Shown here in pieces: positions 1-6,370 of a stretch of DNA of 13,568 nucleotides. Position 1 is the first letter of the stretch. Every line of letters starts with the position of its first letter. Source of the DNA: CAIOGI01 sp964561875 (GTDB lineage: Bacteria > Patescibacteriota > Minisyncoccia > Phycocordibacterales > PALSA-1337); contig CAZLQL010000014.1 of assembly GCA_964561875.1 (NCBI GenBank), forward strand, positions 1-13,568. The letters run 5' to 3'. A model generated the notes under the pieces. It was not told the DNA's origin and made no database searches. It saw only the letters and a list, made by a program, of their open reading frames with translations. A program made the position numbers and the translations under genes.

Positions 1-10
1 ACATTTTTAT

Positions 11-322
11 TTAAATCTTTAGATCCGCCATTGCTTCATCTACTGTCTTTGAAGCTTTTTCACTTGGTCTAACTCCCCCTTCTGGTTCATTTATCTTTAG
101 ATTTACTCTCGAGTTATTTTTCATTCCAACTACACGGAGTAGTGTTCTTATCGCTTTTGCTGTATTTCCAGAACGACCTATAACTTTTCCCATATCTGCT
201 GCACCTACCTCAAGAGTCATAAGCACACCCATTTCATCTACTGTTCTTGCTATCTTTACTTCATTTGGATTATCCACAAGAGCTTTCACTACATATTCCA
301 AAAATTGCTGGTCAGTATTCAT
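11..322 (-). CDS. khpA: KH-domain RNA-binding protein, KhpA family
   Basis: This 103-residue protein carries one KH domain. The GxxG loop that contacts single-stranded RNA is visible as GRSG in the stretch GKVIGRSGNTAKAIR (about residues 45-59). KhpA-family proteins are small cytoplasmic RNA binders that usually pair with KhpB/Jag and bind many transcripts. The length is normal or slightly long for the family because of an added C-terminal tail (KASKTVDEAMADLKI). It lies downstream of rpsP on the same strand, the conserved rpsP-khpA order of many bacteria, so co-transcription is likely, although a 125-bp gap with a perfect palindrome separates them. The ATG at 322 has no Shine-Dalgarno site. 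The family call is firm; the RNA targets cannot be told from sequence. Confidence 0.9.
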   Translation of the reverse strand: MNTDQQFLEYVVKALVDNPNEVKIARTVDEMGVLMTLEVGAADMGKVIGRSGNTAKAIRTLLRVVGMKNNSRVNLKINEPEGGVRPSEKASKTVDEAMADLKI

Positions 323-363
323 ATTTTTATTCAGTTTTAGCTTAAATCTTACTTATAATTCTT

Positions 364-383
364 TACAGTAAAGATTTACTGTA
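364..383. repeat. Perfect 9-bp palindrome between rpsP and khpA
   Basis: TACAGTAAA (364-372) and TTTACTGTA (375-383) are exact inverted copies separated by only two bases. Neither side is followed by a T-tract, so it does not look like an intrinsic terminator. It could be a dimeric regulator site, an mRNA-stabilising hairpin or an attenuating structure in the rpsP-khpA transcript. The rest of 323-447 shows no gene or RNA that I recognise. Confidence 0.6.
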
Positions 384-447
384 GTTTAATTGTAATTCGT
401 TATAGAGATTGGGTCAAACAGAGTTTTGCACAATCGAAACTACAAAT

Positions 448-822
448 TTATGCTTGCGCTACTGCTGGAGTTGCCTCTTCAACTTTTACTTCAGCCTTTG
501 ATGCTTCAGCTTTCTTTTCCTCTTCTGTCTTTTCTTTTACTATAGGTCTCTTCTTTGGAAGAGCATTTATCTTTTTGCCTGCTATTAATTTCTTTGAAAC
601 TAGATAGTTGTGTACGGTATCAGAAAGTTTTGCACCTTTGCTTATCCAGTGTTTTATCTTATCAGTATCAAACTGTTCTAGTTTATTTTCTCTTCTTGGA
701 TCATAAGAACCTAACACTTCTATATACTTTCCGCTCTTTGGACCATTTTTTGAATCAGTCAAAACAAGCCTGAATGTCGGTTCATGTACGCGTCCTACTC
801 TTTGAAGTCTTATCATTAACAT
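448..822 (-). CDS. rpsP: 30S ribosomal protein S16
   Basis: This is the small-subunit protein S16. The N-terminus has the family pattern MIRLQRVGRVHEPTFRLV, followed by the VLGSYDPR segment near residues 36-43. At 124 residues it exceeds the usual 80-90; the excess is a C-terminal tail after about residue 88, rich in Lys, Glu and Ala and probably disordered. Two starts are possible: ATG at 822 (MLMIRLQ) and ATG at 816 (MIRLQ), the classical S16 N-terminus. The promoter reads TTGCCT, 17 nt, TATATT and then exactly 6 nt to the ATG at 822, so transcription would begin at or next to that codon. Together these favour a leaderless or nearly leaderless mRNA. The gene is divergent from rnr. Confidence 0.95.
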   Translation of the reverse strand: MLMIRLQRVGRVHEPTFRLVLTDSKNGPKSGKYIEVLGSYDPRRENKLEQFDTDKIKHWISKGAKLSDTVHNYLVSKKLIAGKKINALPKKRPIVKEKTEEEKKAEASKAEVKVEEATPAVAQA

Positions 823-828
823 GGGAGA

Positions 829-857
829 AATATAACAGAACTGTTAAAAAAAGGCAA
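829..857 (-). promoter_or_regulatory. rpsP promoter
   Basis: On the minus strand TTGCCT (857-852) is followed after 17 nt by TATATT (834-829), with TGT directly before it as an extended -10. The -10 box ends 6 nt before the ATG at 822, placing the start site at the initiation codon. Confidence 0.6.
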
Positions 858-864
858 TATGCTG

Positions 865-870
865 TATAGT
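865..870 (+). promoter_or_regulatory. Probable rnr -10 box
   Basis: TATAGT matches TATAAT at five of six positions, but no convincing -35 is present. A start about 7 nt downstream (near 877) would lie after the in-frame TTG at 873 and before the ATG at 888, which is the reason for choosing 888 as the rnr start. Confidence 0.4.
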
Positions 871-887
871 ATTTGAATCAAAAGCTA

Positions 888-2825
888 ATGAATAAGAAGA
901 TAACAGGGATAATAAGAACAACTAGAAAAGGACTAGGTTTTGTAGCCGATCCGAATGATGAAAACAATGACTTTTTTATAGAAGAAGGCAATCTAAACTG
1001 CGCATTAAATGAAGATACTGTTGAAATAGAAATACTAAAAGAAAAGGCTGATGAAAAGCTTGCTAGAGTAATAAAAGTAATTGAGAGATCAAGAGATCAT
1101 TTTGTAGGAACAGTAGAAGAGCGTGAGGGTATACTTGGCATAGTTCCAGATGAAAAGAAAATGTATGTAAACATCATGCTCTCACCTTCTGAATCAAATA
1201 AGGTTGAATCTGGTGATAGAGTTTTTGTGAAAATAGATGAATGGACAAATCCAAAAGAAAGACTCTATGGAAGTATAGTAAAAGTTATAGGGAAAAAAGG
1301 AAATAACAATGCAGAGATGGAAGCTATAGTTCTCGAAAGTGGTTTTGAAACAAGCTTCCCTCACGCAGTTGAAAATGAAGCAGAAGAAATTGCAAAAAAC
1401 GAAGGTAGAATTCCAAAAGAAGAAATAGAAAAACGTAGAGATATGCGTGATACACTAACTTTTACAATTGACCCTTTTGATGCAAAAGATTTCGACGATG
1501 CGATTTCATTTAAAAATATTGGTGAGAAAGATGGAGAAAAACTATATGAAATAGGTGTGCATATTGCTGATGTAAGTCACTATGTTCGCGAAGGTAATCC
1601 ACTAGATAAAGAAGCTCGTAAACGTGGTTGTTCTATATACCTAGTAGATAGAACAATACCCATGCTTCCAGAAATACTATCCAACGATCTGTGTAGTCTA
1701 AATCCAAATGAAGACAAACTTACATTTTCTGCAATTTTTATAATGAATGAAAAAGCTGAAGTAAAAGAAAAGTGGTTTGGAAGAACAGTGATGCATTCTG
1801 ATTATCGTTTTACTTATGAAACTGCCCAAGAAAGTATAGATAGTAAAAATGGCCCTTATGCAGATGAACTTATTACCCTAAACAAGATTGCAAAAATATT
1901 ACAAAAGGAGAAATTTAATAAAGGTGCAATAGAATTTGAGCAAGAAGAAATAAAGTTTAAACTTGATGAAAATGGAAAACCTGTAGGAGTCTATAAAAAA
2001 GAAAGACTTGATACTCACAAACTCGTAGAAGAATACATGCTTCTTGCAAATCGTGAAGTTGCAAAACATATTTATGATTCAATAAAAAAGAAAGGTACAA
2101 AGGATACAGGTTCAATATATAGAATTCACGATATTCCAGATCCTGAAAAAATGCTTGAACTAGAACAGTTTGTAAAAGCGCTAGGCTATGATCTAAATAC
2201 AAAAAAGGGTCATGTTACAGCACATAGTATAAAAAATCTTTTGAAACAAGTTGAAGGTACACCTCATGAGACTCTTATAAAAACTGCAGCAATACGTTCT
2301 ATGCAAAAAGCTATATATTCAACAAAAAATATAGGTCACTTTGGTCTAGCTTTCGAATACTATACACACTTCACTTCACCTATTCGTCGTTATCCTGATC
2401 TTTTGGTACATAGAATACTTGCAAAACATTTACACCATGAGCCTTTTAAAGACCGTGAGATAATAGAATTCCAGCACATTGCAGAATCATCCACAGCTCG
2501 TGAAATAGACGCTGCAGAAGCCGAAAGAGCCTCAAAGAAGCTGAAGCAGGTAGAGTATATGTCAGATAAAATCGGTCAGGAATTCCTCGGTACTATATCT
2601 GGAGTTACAGAATGGGGTGTTTATGTAGAAGAAAAAGACACAAAATGTGAAGGTATGATAAAGATTCGTGATCTAGGAAATGACTTTTATGAATTCAATA
2701 AAAAGACTTATTCTATAATCGGTCAGAGAACAAAGAAGAAGTTTACTCTGGGTGATGATATTAAGTTTAAAGTAATAGGTGCTGATCTAGATCGAAAAAC
2801 TTTGGATTTTGGTATAGTTGGATAA
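888..2825 (+). CDS. rnr: Ribonuclease R (3'-5' exoribonuclease, RNB family)
   Basis: This is a processive hydrolytic 3'-5' exoribonuclease that degrades structured RNA and takes part in mRNA turnover, rRNA quality control and trans-translation. From the ATG at 888 it has 645 residues. An N-terminal cold-shock/OB region (about 1-140) is followed by the RNB catalytic domain (about 185-520), with the metal-binding aspartates in TIDPFDAKDFDDA (D195, D201, D203, D204) and the SPIRRYPD motif. A C-terminal S1 domain follows (about 565-645, GTISGVTEWGVYVEE). The Lys-rich tail of many RNase R proteins is absent. An in-frame TTG at 873 would add five residues but lies before the inferred transcription start. 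No Shine-Dalgarno site is seen. The gene stands alone, divergent from rpsP and convergent with the MazF-like gene. Confidence 0.93.
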   Translation: MNKKITGIIRTTRKGLGFVADPNDENNDFFIEEGNLNCALNEDTVEIEILKEKADEKLARVIKVIERSRDHFVGTVEEREGILGIVPDEKKMYVNIMLSPSESNKVESGDRVFVKIDEWTNPKERLYGSIVKVIGKKGNNNAEMEAIVLESGFETSFPHAVENEAEEIAKNEGRIPKEEIEKRRDMRDTLTFTIDPFDAKDFDDAISFKNIGEKDGEKLYEIGVHIADVSHYVREGNPLDKEARKRGCSIYLVDRTIPMLPEILSNDLCSLNPNEDKLTFSAIFIMNEKAEVKEKWFGRTVMHSDYRFTYETAQESIDSKNGPYADELITLNKIAKILQKEKFNKGAIEFEQEEIKFKLDENGKPVGVYKKERLDTHKLVEEYMLLANREVAKHIYDSIKKKGTKDTGSIYRIHDIPDPEKMLELEQFVKALGYDLNTKKGHVTAHSIKNLLKQVEGTPHETLIKTAAIRSMQKAIYSTKNIGHFGLAFEYYTHFTSPIRRYPDLLVHRILAKHLHHEPFKDREIIEFQHIAESSTAREIDAAEAERASKKLKQVEYMSDKIGQEFLGTISGVTEWGVYVEEKDTKCEGMIKIRDLGNDFYEFNKKTYSIIGQRTKKKFTLGDDIKFKVIGADLDRKTLDFGIVG

Positions 2826-2826
2826 T

Positions 2827-2854
2827 TTGATTTTTATTGTTTAGGGTATATAAT
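2827..2854 (+). promoter_or_regulatory. Promoter of a candidate small RNA
   Basis: TTGATT (2827-2832), a 16-nt spacer and a perfect TATAAT (2849-2854) lie directly after the rnr stop codon. There is no plus-strand gene downstream, only about 100 nt ending in an intrinsic terminator. Confidence 0.5.
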
Positions 2855-2860
2855 CTCATT

Positions 2861-2963
2861 ATTAGTTAGTATTTACGGTAATTGAGACTACTATGATCAT
2901 ATAAATTCGGTAGTCGTGCATAATTAAAATAAAAGACCTAGTCAAATGGGTCTTTTATTTTTT
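2861..2963 (+). ncRNA. Candidate small RNA of about 100 nt, family unknown
   Basis: The unit runs from a promoter with a perfect -10 to a strong terminator and has no usable reading frame; the only ATG opens three codons. A hairpin GACTAC (2886-2891) with GTAGTC (2910-2915) can form, and its loop contains the palindrome ATGATCAT. The last 22 nt are antisense to the 3' end of the MazF-like gene, so antisense regulation of that transcript is possible but unproven. It could also be an rnr 3'-UTR that happens to hold a promoter-like string. I recognise no family. Confidence 0.4.
2926..2963. terminator. Bidirectional intrinsic terminator
   Basis: AAAATAAAAGACC (2926-2938) pairs with GGTCTTTTATTTT (2949-2961), extended inward by a T-G and an A-T pair around a 6-nt loop. 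T-tracts occur on both strands. It serves the plus-strand rnr/small-RNA unit and the convergent MazF-like gene, whose stop codon (2942-2944) lies inside the loop. Confidence 0.8.
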
Positions 2964-3349
2964 ATAATCATACATAATTGATCTTCAATAAGATTAAACT
3001 CTTCATCTGACACACGTCCAATATATCTTAATAATCTTTCGTTACTTACAGTCTGAAGTTGAGATAAAACAATTACGGAATTCAACTCTAATAGATTGTG
3101 TTTAATTGAAATATGTATACCGTGCCTTGGACTATCCACTCTGGAAATCGGTAAAACCCATAAATGAGAGATGTTAAATTTTTTTATAATAATTGCTGGT
3201 CTTTCAAAATATTCTCCTTTACCATTAATTTCGATTCCTATATTTATTCCAAATGAAATCCACCATATTTCTTTTTCATAAAATGGTAATTTAATACTTA
3301 ATGAGTCGAGAATTTCTTTAAATTTTATCCATGAATCATATTTTTTCAT
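2942..3349 (-). CDS. MazF/PemK-like endoribonuclease toxin family protein
   Basis: The protein matches the MazF/PemK fold pattern: EIWWISFGINIGIE near residues 24-37 (first strand and its acidic turn), ERPAIIIKK (about 48-56), LWVLPISR, SVIVLSQLQTVS and the closing IGRVSDEEFN helix. Family members are usually mRNA interferases neutralised by a small antitoxin encoded directly upstream. Here no antitoxin frame is visible upstream, so the gene is an orphan, a housekeeping MazF-like RNase, or paired elsewhere. I chose the ATG at 3349 (135 residues, MKKYDSWIKFK); an in-frame TTG at 3373 would add eight. About 30 N-terminal residues precede the core domain, more than a minimal MazF. The stop codon sits inside the loop of the shared terminator. 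Toxicity cannot be judged from sequence. Confidence 0.75.
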   Translation of the reverse strand: MKKYDSWIKFKEILDSLSIKLPFYEKEIWWISFGINIGIEINGKGEYFERPAIIIKKFNISHLWVLPISRVDSPRHGIHISIKHNLLELNSVIVLSQLQTVSNERLLRYIGRVSDEEFNLIEDQLCMIIKNKRPI

Positions 3350-3449
3350 ATATGTATCATTGGAGTTTAGCAAAACAGTGATAAAGAAATAATAAAAAAG
3401 TTATAAAGTTTTAATAAGATCTTTAGATATTAGTATGAATAAAAGGCTA

Positions 3450-3478
3450 TTGCCAATTTAATATATGTATGCTATAAA
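3450..3478 (+). promoter_or_regulatory. Promoter of a candidate structured RNA
   Basis: TTGCCA (3450-3455), exactly 17 nt, then TATAAA (3473-3478) preceded by TGC, an extended -10. The predicted start is near 3485, the first base pairs of a long closing stem. No credible plus-strand gene follows. Confidence 0.6.
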
Positions 3479-3484
3479 TAAAAC

Positions 3485-3643
3485 TCGATAAACATTATGA
3501 CATTAGTCATGGCTACGGGGCATGGTATAAATAACCACTTGTTTATCGGGAATGGCCGGACTATTCCTCCACTCACAGAAAGTATTCTTTTTCTGAGGAA
3601 GCAAAAAAGGAGTTTTCTACAATATGTAGATGCTCCTTTTTTT
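3485..3643 (+). ncRNA. Candidate structured RNA of about 159 nt, family unknown
   Basis: A good promoter and a strong terminator bound a dense set of helices. A 10-bp closing stem joins 3484-3493 (CTCGATAAAC) to 3541-3550 (GTTTATCGGG). Within it lie a 5-bp hairpin ATGAC/GTCAT (3497-3501 with 3506-3510, ATTA loop) and a short TGGT/ACCA stem (3523-3526 with 3534-3537), giving a multibranch domain. Downstream are GGAAT/ATTCC (3549-3553 with 3563-3567; competes with the last pairs of the closing stem) and CAGAAA/TTTCTG (3576-3581 with 3590-3595), then the terminator. I tested it by eye against 6S, SRP, tmRNA, RNase P and common riboswitch cores and found no match. The plus-strand frame starting at 3497 runs through the terminator and is not credible. 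A standalone regulatory RNA is my inference. Confidence 0.5.
3603..3643. terminator. Bidirectional intrinsic terminator
   Basis: AAAAAAGGAG (3603-3612) pairs with CTCCTTTTTT (3633-3642); CTACA/TGTAG (3617-3621 with 3625-3629) extends the hairpin to a 3-nt loop. T-tracts on both strands let it end both the plus-strand RNA and smc, whose stop codon lies 5 nt to the right. Confidence 0.85.
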
Positions 3644-3647
3644 AATT

Positions 3648-5888
3648 CTACTTCGCTACCTTTACTGCTTCTTCGAACTGTATTGATAATAGTTTTGAAC
3701 TACCCCCTCCATCCATAGTCACTCCATATATTACTCCTGCACGAGACATTGTTTCCCTATTGTGTGTAATGAGTATCAATTGAGAATATTTTGAAAGATT
3801 AGCAATCATATCTCCATACTTTCTAGAATTTGCCTCATCGAGAGCTGCATCGGTTTCATCTAAAATAATAAAAGGTGGCGGGTTAACTTGTGATACCGCA
3901 AAAAGTAATGCTATAGAAGTAAGAGCTCTTTCTCCTCCTGAAAGCATCATCAGATTCTTTATCTTTTTTCTTGGAAGACTTACTTGGATTTCTATTCCTT
4001 CTTCTCCATTTTCATCATACTCCATAGCCTGTTCCATATTTTCTTCACCAGAAAGCACAGCACCCAAATCAGTTAGAGATCTCTTTTTCTTCTTTTCTTT
4101 TACAACTGAAAGCGAAGCATTTCCACCTCCGAACATTAGTGAGAAAAATTCTTGAAACTGACTATTTATCTTCAATATTCCTTCTTTGAACTCTATAGAT
4201 ATTCTCATATCCAGATCAGCAATCAGATCGTGTAGAGATTTCTTTGAAGCTTCGAGATCAGATAATTCCTTTGCAAGAAAAGCATCACGTTCTTCTGCTT
4301 CTTTATATTCTTTCATTATCTCCCCACCATTTCCCGCTCCAGAATCTTCTATTCTTATTTTTATTTTTTCTATTTTTCTAAGCCTATCATGTTGTACATT
4401 TCTATCCTCATTAAAATCTACTACTAGATCAACAAAATCGACAGCACTTCTACCAACAAACATATATGCTTGTTCTATTTCTTTTTTCAAATTCTCTTCA
4501 TCTATCACTAGACTAGTCTCTCTAGTACGTATCGCATTCAATTGACCTCTTATATCATTTTGACGGGCTATGATCTGAAAGACTTGTTTTTCAGCATCTC
4601 TATTTGTATCCTTTTCTCTTTCTATTTTTTTTCTAAGTTCAATATAATCTACAGTTGTATTGTCTTCTTTTTCTTTTATCTTTTGAAGAGATTTTTCTAA
4701 AACTTGTTTATTTGAAATAAGTAAGTTCAATTCTTTATTTATATCTTCAATCCTAGAATTATCACTACTACCTTTATGAAATGAAATAAAATCTGTAAAT
4801 ATCTTTTTTATTTCACTAAACAATATCTTTGCATCAGAAATAGACTCGAAACTATCGATCTTTGAAAATACTTCTTCTACTTGTGATACATAGACTGTTT
4901 TATGTTCATCCCTAGCATGTGCTTGTTTTTCTCTTTCAAGAGCTCTATTTAAGACCGTTATCTCTCCTTCTATTTTTCCACTTTCATGAAATATTCCATC
5001 TTTTTCTCTTCTTATTTCAGCCAATTTTCCTTCGATAGCAATAAGCTCATCTGAAGAAATATCTCTATGACTTGAACTCTCTAGAACTTTTCTAGCATTT
5101 GCTATTTCTTTATCCAAAATTTCTGTTTCCTTTAAAAGTGGTTGCTTTTCTTTATCAATTTTTTCTTTTTCATTCTTTACATAATTCTCTTCTATCTTTA
5201 TATATTGTTTATACACTTCCTCAAGTTCACGACGAAGTTCTGCAACCTTTTCTACTTTTTCAACCTGCTTTTTTAGGAATTTTAAATGAGGAGCAAGTTC
5301 ACGACGAAGAGACTCAACTGATTTCATATTTTCATCAGTCTTTTCTAGTTTCTTTTGACTCTCAGTCTTTTTGTATTGATAAATTTTAAGACCCAAAGCA
5401 TCTTCTATCATTTCTTTTCTTTCACGTATATTTGCATTGAGTATTCTATCCGCTTCACCTTGAGAAATAATATGATGACCCGATGCACCTATATGTGCAC
5501 CTGAAAGTAATTCGATAATGTCCTTTAGTCTTACCTGACTACCATTTATAAAATACTCATTTGAATTGTCTCTGTGGACCTTTCTCTCAAGAGTTACTTC
5601 AGGAAAATCTATATTTAAAACCTTTTTTCTATTATCAAAAACTACTTTTACAGAAGCGCTATTTATTCTATTACCATCACTACCACCATTAAATATGAGA
5701 TCTTCTCCTCTCTTTCCTCTCATACTTTTTATAGATTGTTCGCCTAGAACAAAACGGAAAGCTTCAGCTACATTACTCTTACCAGAACCATTTGGTCCTA
5801 CTATACTTGATATTGGTGAAGTAAAGTTTAAACTTGCCTTTTTTGCAAAAGACTTAAAACCCACAATCTCTAGAGATTTCAGATACAT
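3648..5888 (-). CDS. smc: Chromosome segregation ATPase SMC, short hingeless form
   Basis: This is an SMC-family ATPase for chromosome organisation and segregation, normally working with ScpA and ScpB. The head is complete: GFKSF (10-14), Walker A GPNGSGKS (31-38), Q-loop Q143 in ISQGEAD, the FGGGNASL segment (586-593), signature LSGGER (649-654), Walker B FIILDETDA with D677 and E678, and switch His709 in ITHN. The total is 746 residues against about 1,150-1,200 for canonical bacterial SMC. The middle (about 170-560) is Lys/Glu-rich coiled coil broken near 340-375, and no hinge dimerisation domain can be seen. RecN is unlikely because the GFKSF and FGGGNASL motifs are SMC-specific. The -10 box TATAAT ends 6 nt before the ATG at 5888, implying a leaderless mRNA. 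The gene ends at the shared terminator 3603-3643. Confidence 0.9.
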   Translation of the reverse strand: MYLKSLEIVGFKSFAKKASLNFTSPISSIVGPNGSGKSNVAEAFRFVLGEQSIKSMRGKRGEDLIFNGGSDGNRINSASVKVVFDNRKKVLNIDFPEVTLERKVHRDNSNEYFINGSQVRLKDIIELLSGAHIGASGHHIISQGEADRILNANIRERKEMIEDALGLKIYQYKKTESQKKLEKTDENMKSVESLRRELAPHLKFLKKQVEKVEKVAELRRELEEVYKQYIKIEENYVKNEKEKIDKEKQPLLKETEILDKEIANARKVLESSSHRDISSDELIAIEGKLAEIRREKDGIFHESGKIEGEITVLNRALEREKQAHARDEHKTVYVSQVEEVFSKIDSFESISDAKILFSEIKKIFTDFISFHKGSSDNSRIEDINKELNLLISNKQVLEKSLQKIKEKEDNTTVDYIELRKKIEREKDTNRDAEKQVFQIIARQNDIRGQLNAIRTRETSLVIDEENLKKEIEQAYMFVGRSAVDFVDLVVDFNEDRNVQHDRLRKIEKIKIRIEDSGAGNGGEIMKEYKEAEERDAFLAKELSDLEASKKSLHDLIADLDMRISIEFKEGILKINSQFQEFFSLMFGGGNASLSVVKEKKKKRSLTDLGAVLSGEENMEQAMEYDENGEEGIEIQVSLPRKKIKNLMMLSGGERALTSIALLFAVSQVNPPPFIILDETDAALDEANSRKYGDMIANLSKYSQLILITHNRETMSRAGVIYGVTMDGGGSSKLLSIQFEEAVKVAK

Positions 5889-5894
5889 GAATAT

Positions 5895-5900
5895 ATTATA
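5895..5900 (-). promoter_or_regulatory. smc -10 box (leaderless arrangement)
   Basis: A perfect TATAAT on the minus strand is separated from the smc ATG by exactly 6 nt (atattc), which puts the transcription start at the initiation codon. No convincing -35 is visible. Confidence 0.55.
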
Positions 5901-5960
5901 TCGTGAAGTTTAAATGAGGGCTATATATAATAGTTGCAACTCTCATATCAATGGATCCTT

Positions 5961-6034
5961 TAGGCTCCGAGGCGGGGCTATTTTTTATTTTAAACTCTAT
6001 GAGACTACCATCTTTTCCAAACAAAAAACCACCA
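5961..6034 (+). repeat. Island repeat copy A (3' arm missing)
   Basis: The copy begins with a plus-direction terminator hairpin: TAG-CTCC pairs with GGGGCTA, with one bulged G and T6 (5961-5986). The conserved core follows, TAAACTCTATGAGACTACC from 5991, then the left arm of the big hairpin (CATCTTTTCCAAAC and A6-CC). The right arm is absent, and the promoter of the 6081-6266 RNA begins 12 nt later. It shares long identical stretches with copies D and E. Confidence 0.75.
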
Positions 6035-6045
6035 TCTTCGTATAC

Positions 6046-6074
6046 TTGACAAAATTATACTAATTTGCTATGAT
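6046..6074 (+). promoter_or_regulatory. Near-consensus promoter of a candidate RNA
   Basis: A perfect TTGACA (6046-6051), a 17-nt spacer and TATGAT (6069-6074) preceded by TGC. It is the strongest promoter in the window, with a predicted start near 6081. Confidence 0.8.
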
Positions 6075-6080
6075 ATTAAA

Positions 6081-6266
6081 TATATTAGTTCTTGATGGAA
6101 TTGTACTTACGGTGTCGTTCAAACGAGGTCGCAAGATGCCATGCAATTCTACCCGGGCTGAGGGAAGAAAGCCAGTTATTTTCGGATAACTCCATGTTTT
6201 AAGGTAAGATCCGCTCTTAAGAAAATCTTCCCCCACTCTGACTTCGGTTAGAGTGGGCTTTTCTTT
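6081..6266 (+). ncRNA. Candidate abundant structured RNA of about 186 nt
   Basis: A near-consensus promoter and a cUUCGg-capped terminator bound a region with no reading frame. TTCTTGA (near 6089-6095) can pair with TTAAGAA (near 6217-6223) as a closing stem. Inside, GAATTGT pairs with GCAATTC, enclosing GGTGTC/GATGCC and the small hairpin CGTTCAAACG. Further on are GGCT/AGCC and a perfect AGTTAT/ATAACT hairpin, then the terminator. Size and promoter strength resemble housekeeping RNAs such as 6S, but I cannot match the 6S central bubble, the SRP GGAA loop, the tmRNA ends or the RNase P core. It sits between repeat copies A and B like a cassette. The family is unknown. Confidence 0.6.
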
Positions 6267-6267
6267 T
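6232..6267 (+). terminator. Intrinsic terminator with UUCG tetraloop
   Basis: CCCACTCTGAC (6232-6242) pairs with GTTAGAGTGGG (6247-6257) with one G-U pair, closing a C(UUCG)G tetraloop, followed by CTTTTCTTTT. It ends the 6081 RNA. Confidence 0.9.
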
Positions 6268-6274
6268 GCTTAGA

Positions 6275-6360
6275 CCCTAAACTCCATCGCACGATCATCT
6301 TCTTTTTTTAACAGAAAACTCACCTCTCACGACGTGAATTTTCCGTGTTGAGATGGTGAG
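6275..6360 (+). repeat. Island repeat copy B
   Basis: A diverged core (CCTAAACTCCATC, then ATCATCTTC) leads into an imperfect hairpin: TTAACA (6308-6313) with TGTTGA (6346-6351) outside, and GAAAACTCAC (6314-6323) with GTGAATTTTC (6334-6343) inside. Two extra bases (CG) occur on the right arm only. The inner arm sequence differs from copies C and D yet pairing is kept, so structure is conserved. It lies just beyond the 3' end of the 57-residue gene and lacks a T-tract on that strand. Confidence 0.65.
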
Positions 6361-6370
6361 TTGAGGATTG

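Noticed and set aside
555..773. Plus-strand frame opposite rpsP
   Set aside because: Shadow of a firmly identified S16 gene.
3497..3718. Plus-strand 73-residue frame after the 3450 promoter
   Set aside because: It runs through the strong terminator at 3603-3643 and then antisense to smc; the composition is not protein-like.
6110..6130. tRNA T-arm, because of GTTCAAAC
   Set aside because: The flanking bases do not form a 5-bp T stem and no acceptor or anticodon arm can be drawn.
6081..6230. TPP riboswitch, because of GGCTGAG
   Set aside because: The second conserved TPP half is absent, no gene follows, and the RNA ends at its own terminator.
6081..6266. 6S, SRP or tmRNA identity
   Set aside because: No SRP GGAA/AGCAG motif, no tmRNA CCA-type end or tag frame, and no clear 6S single central bubble; left as unknown.
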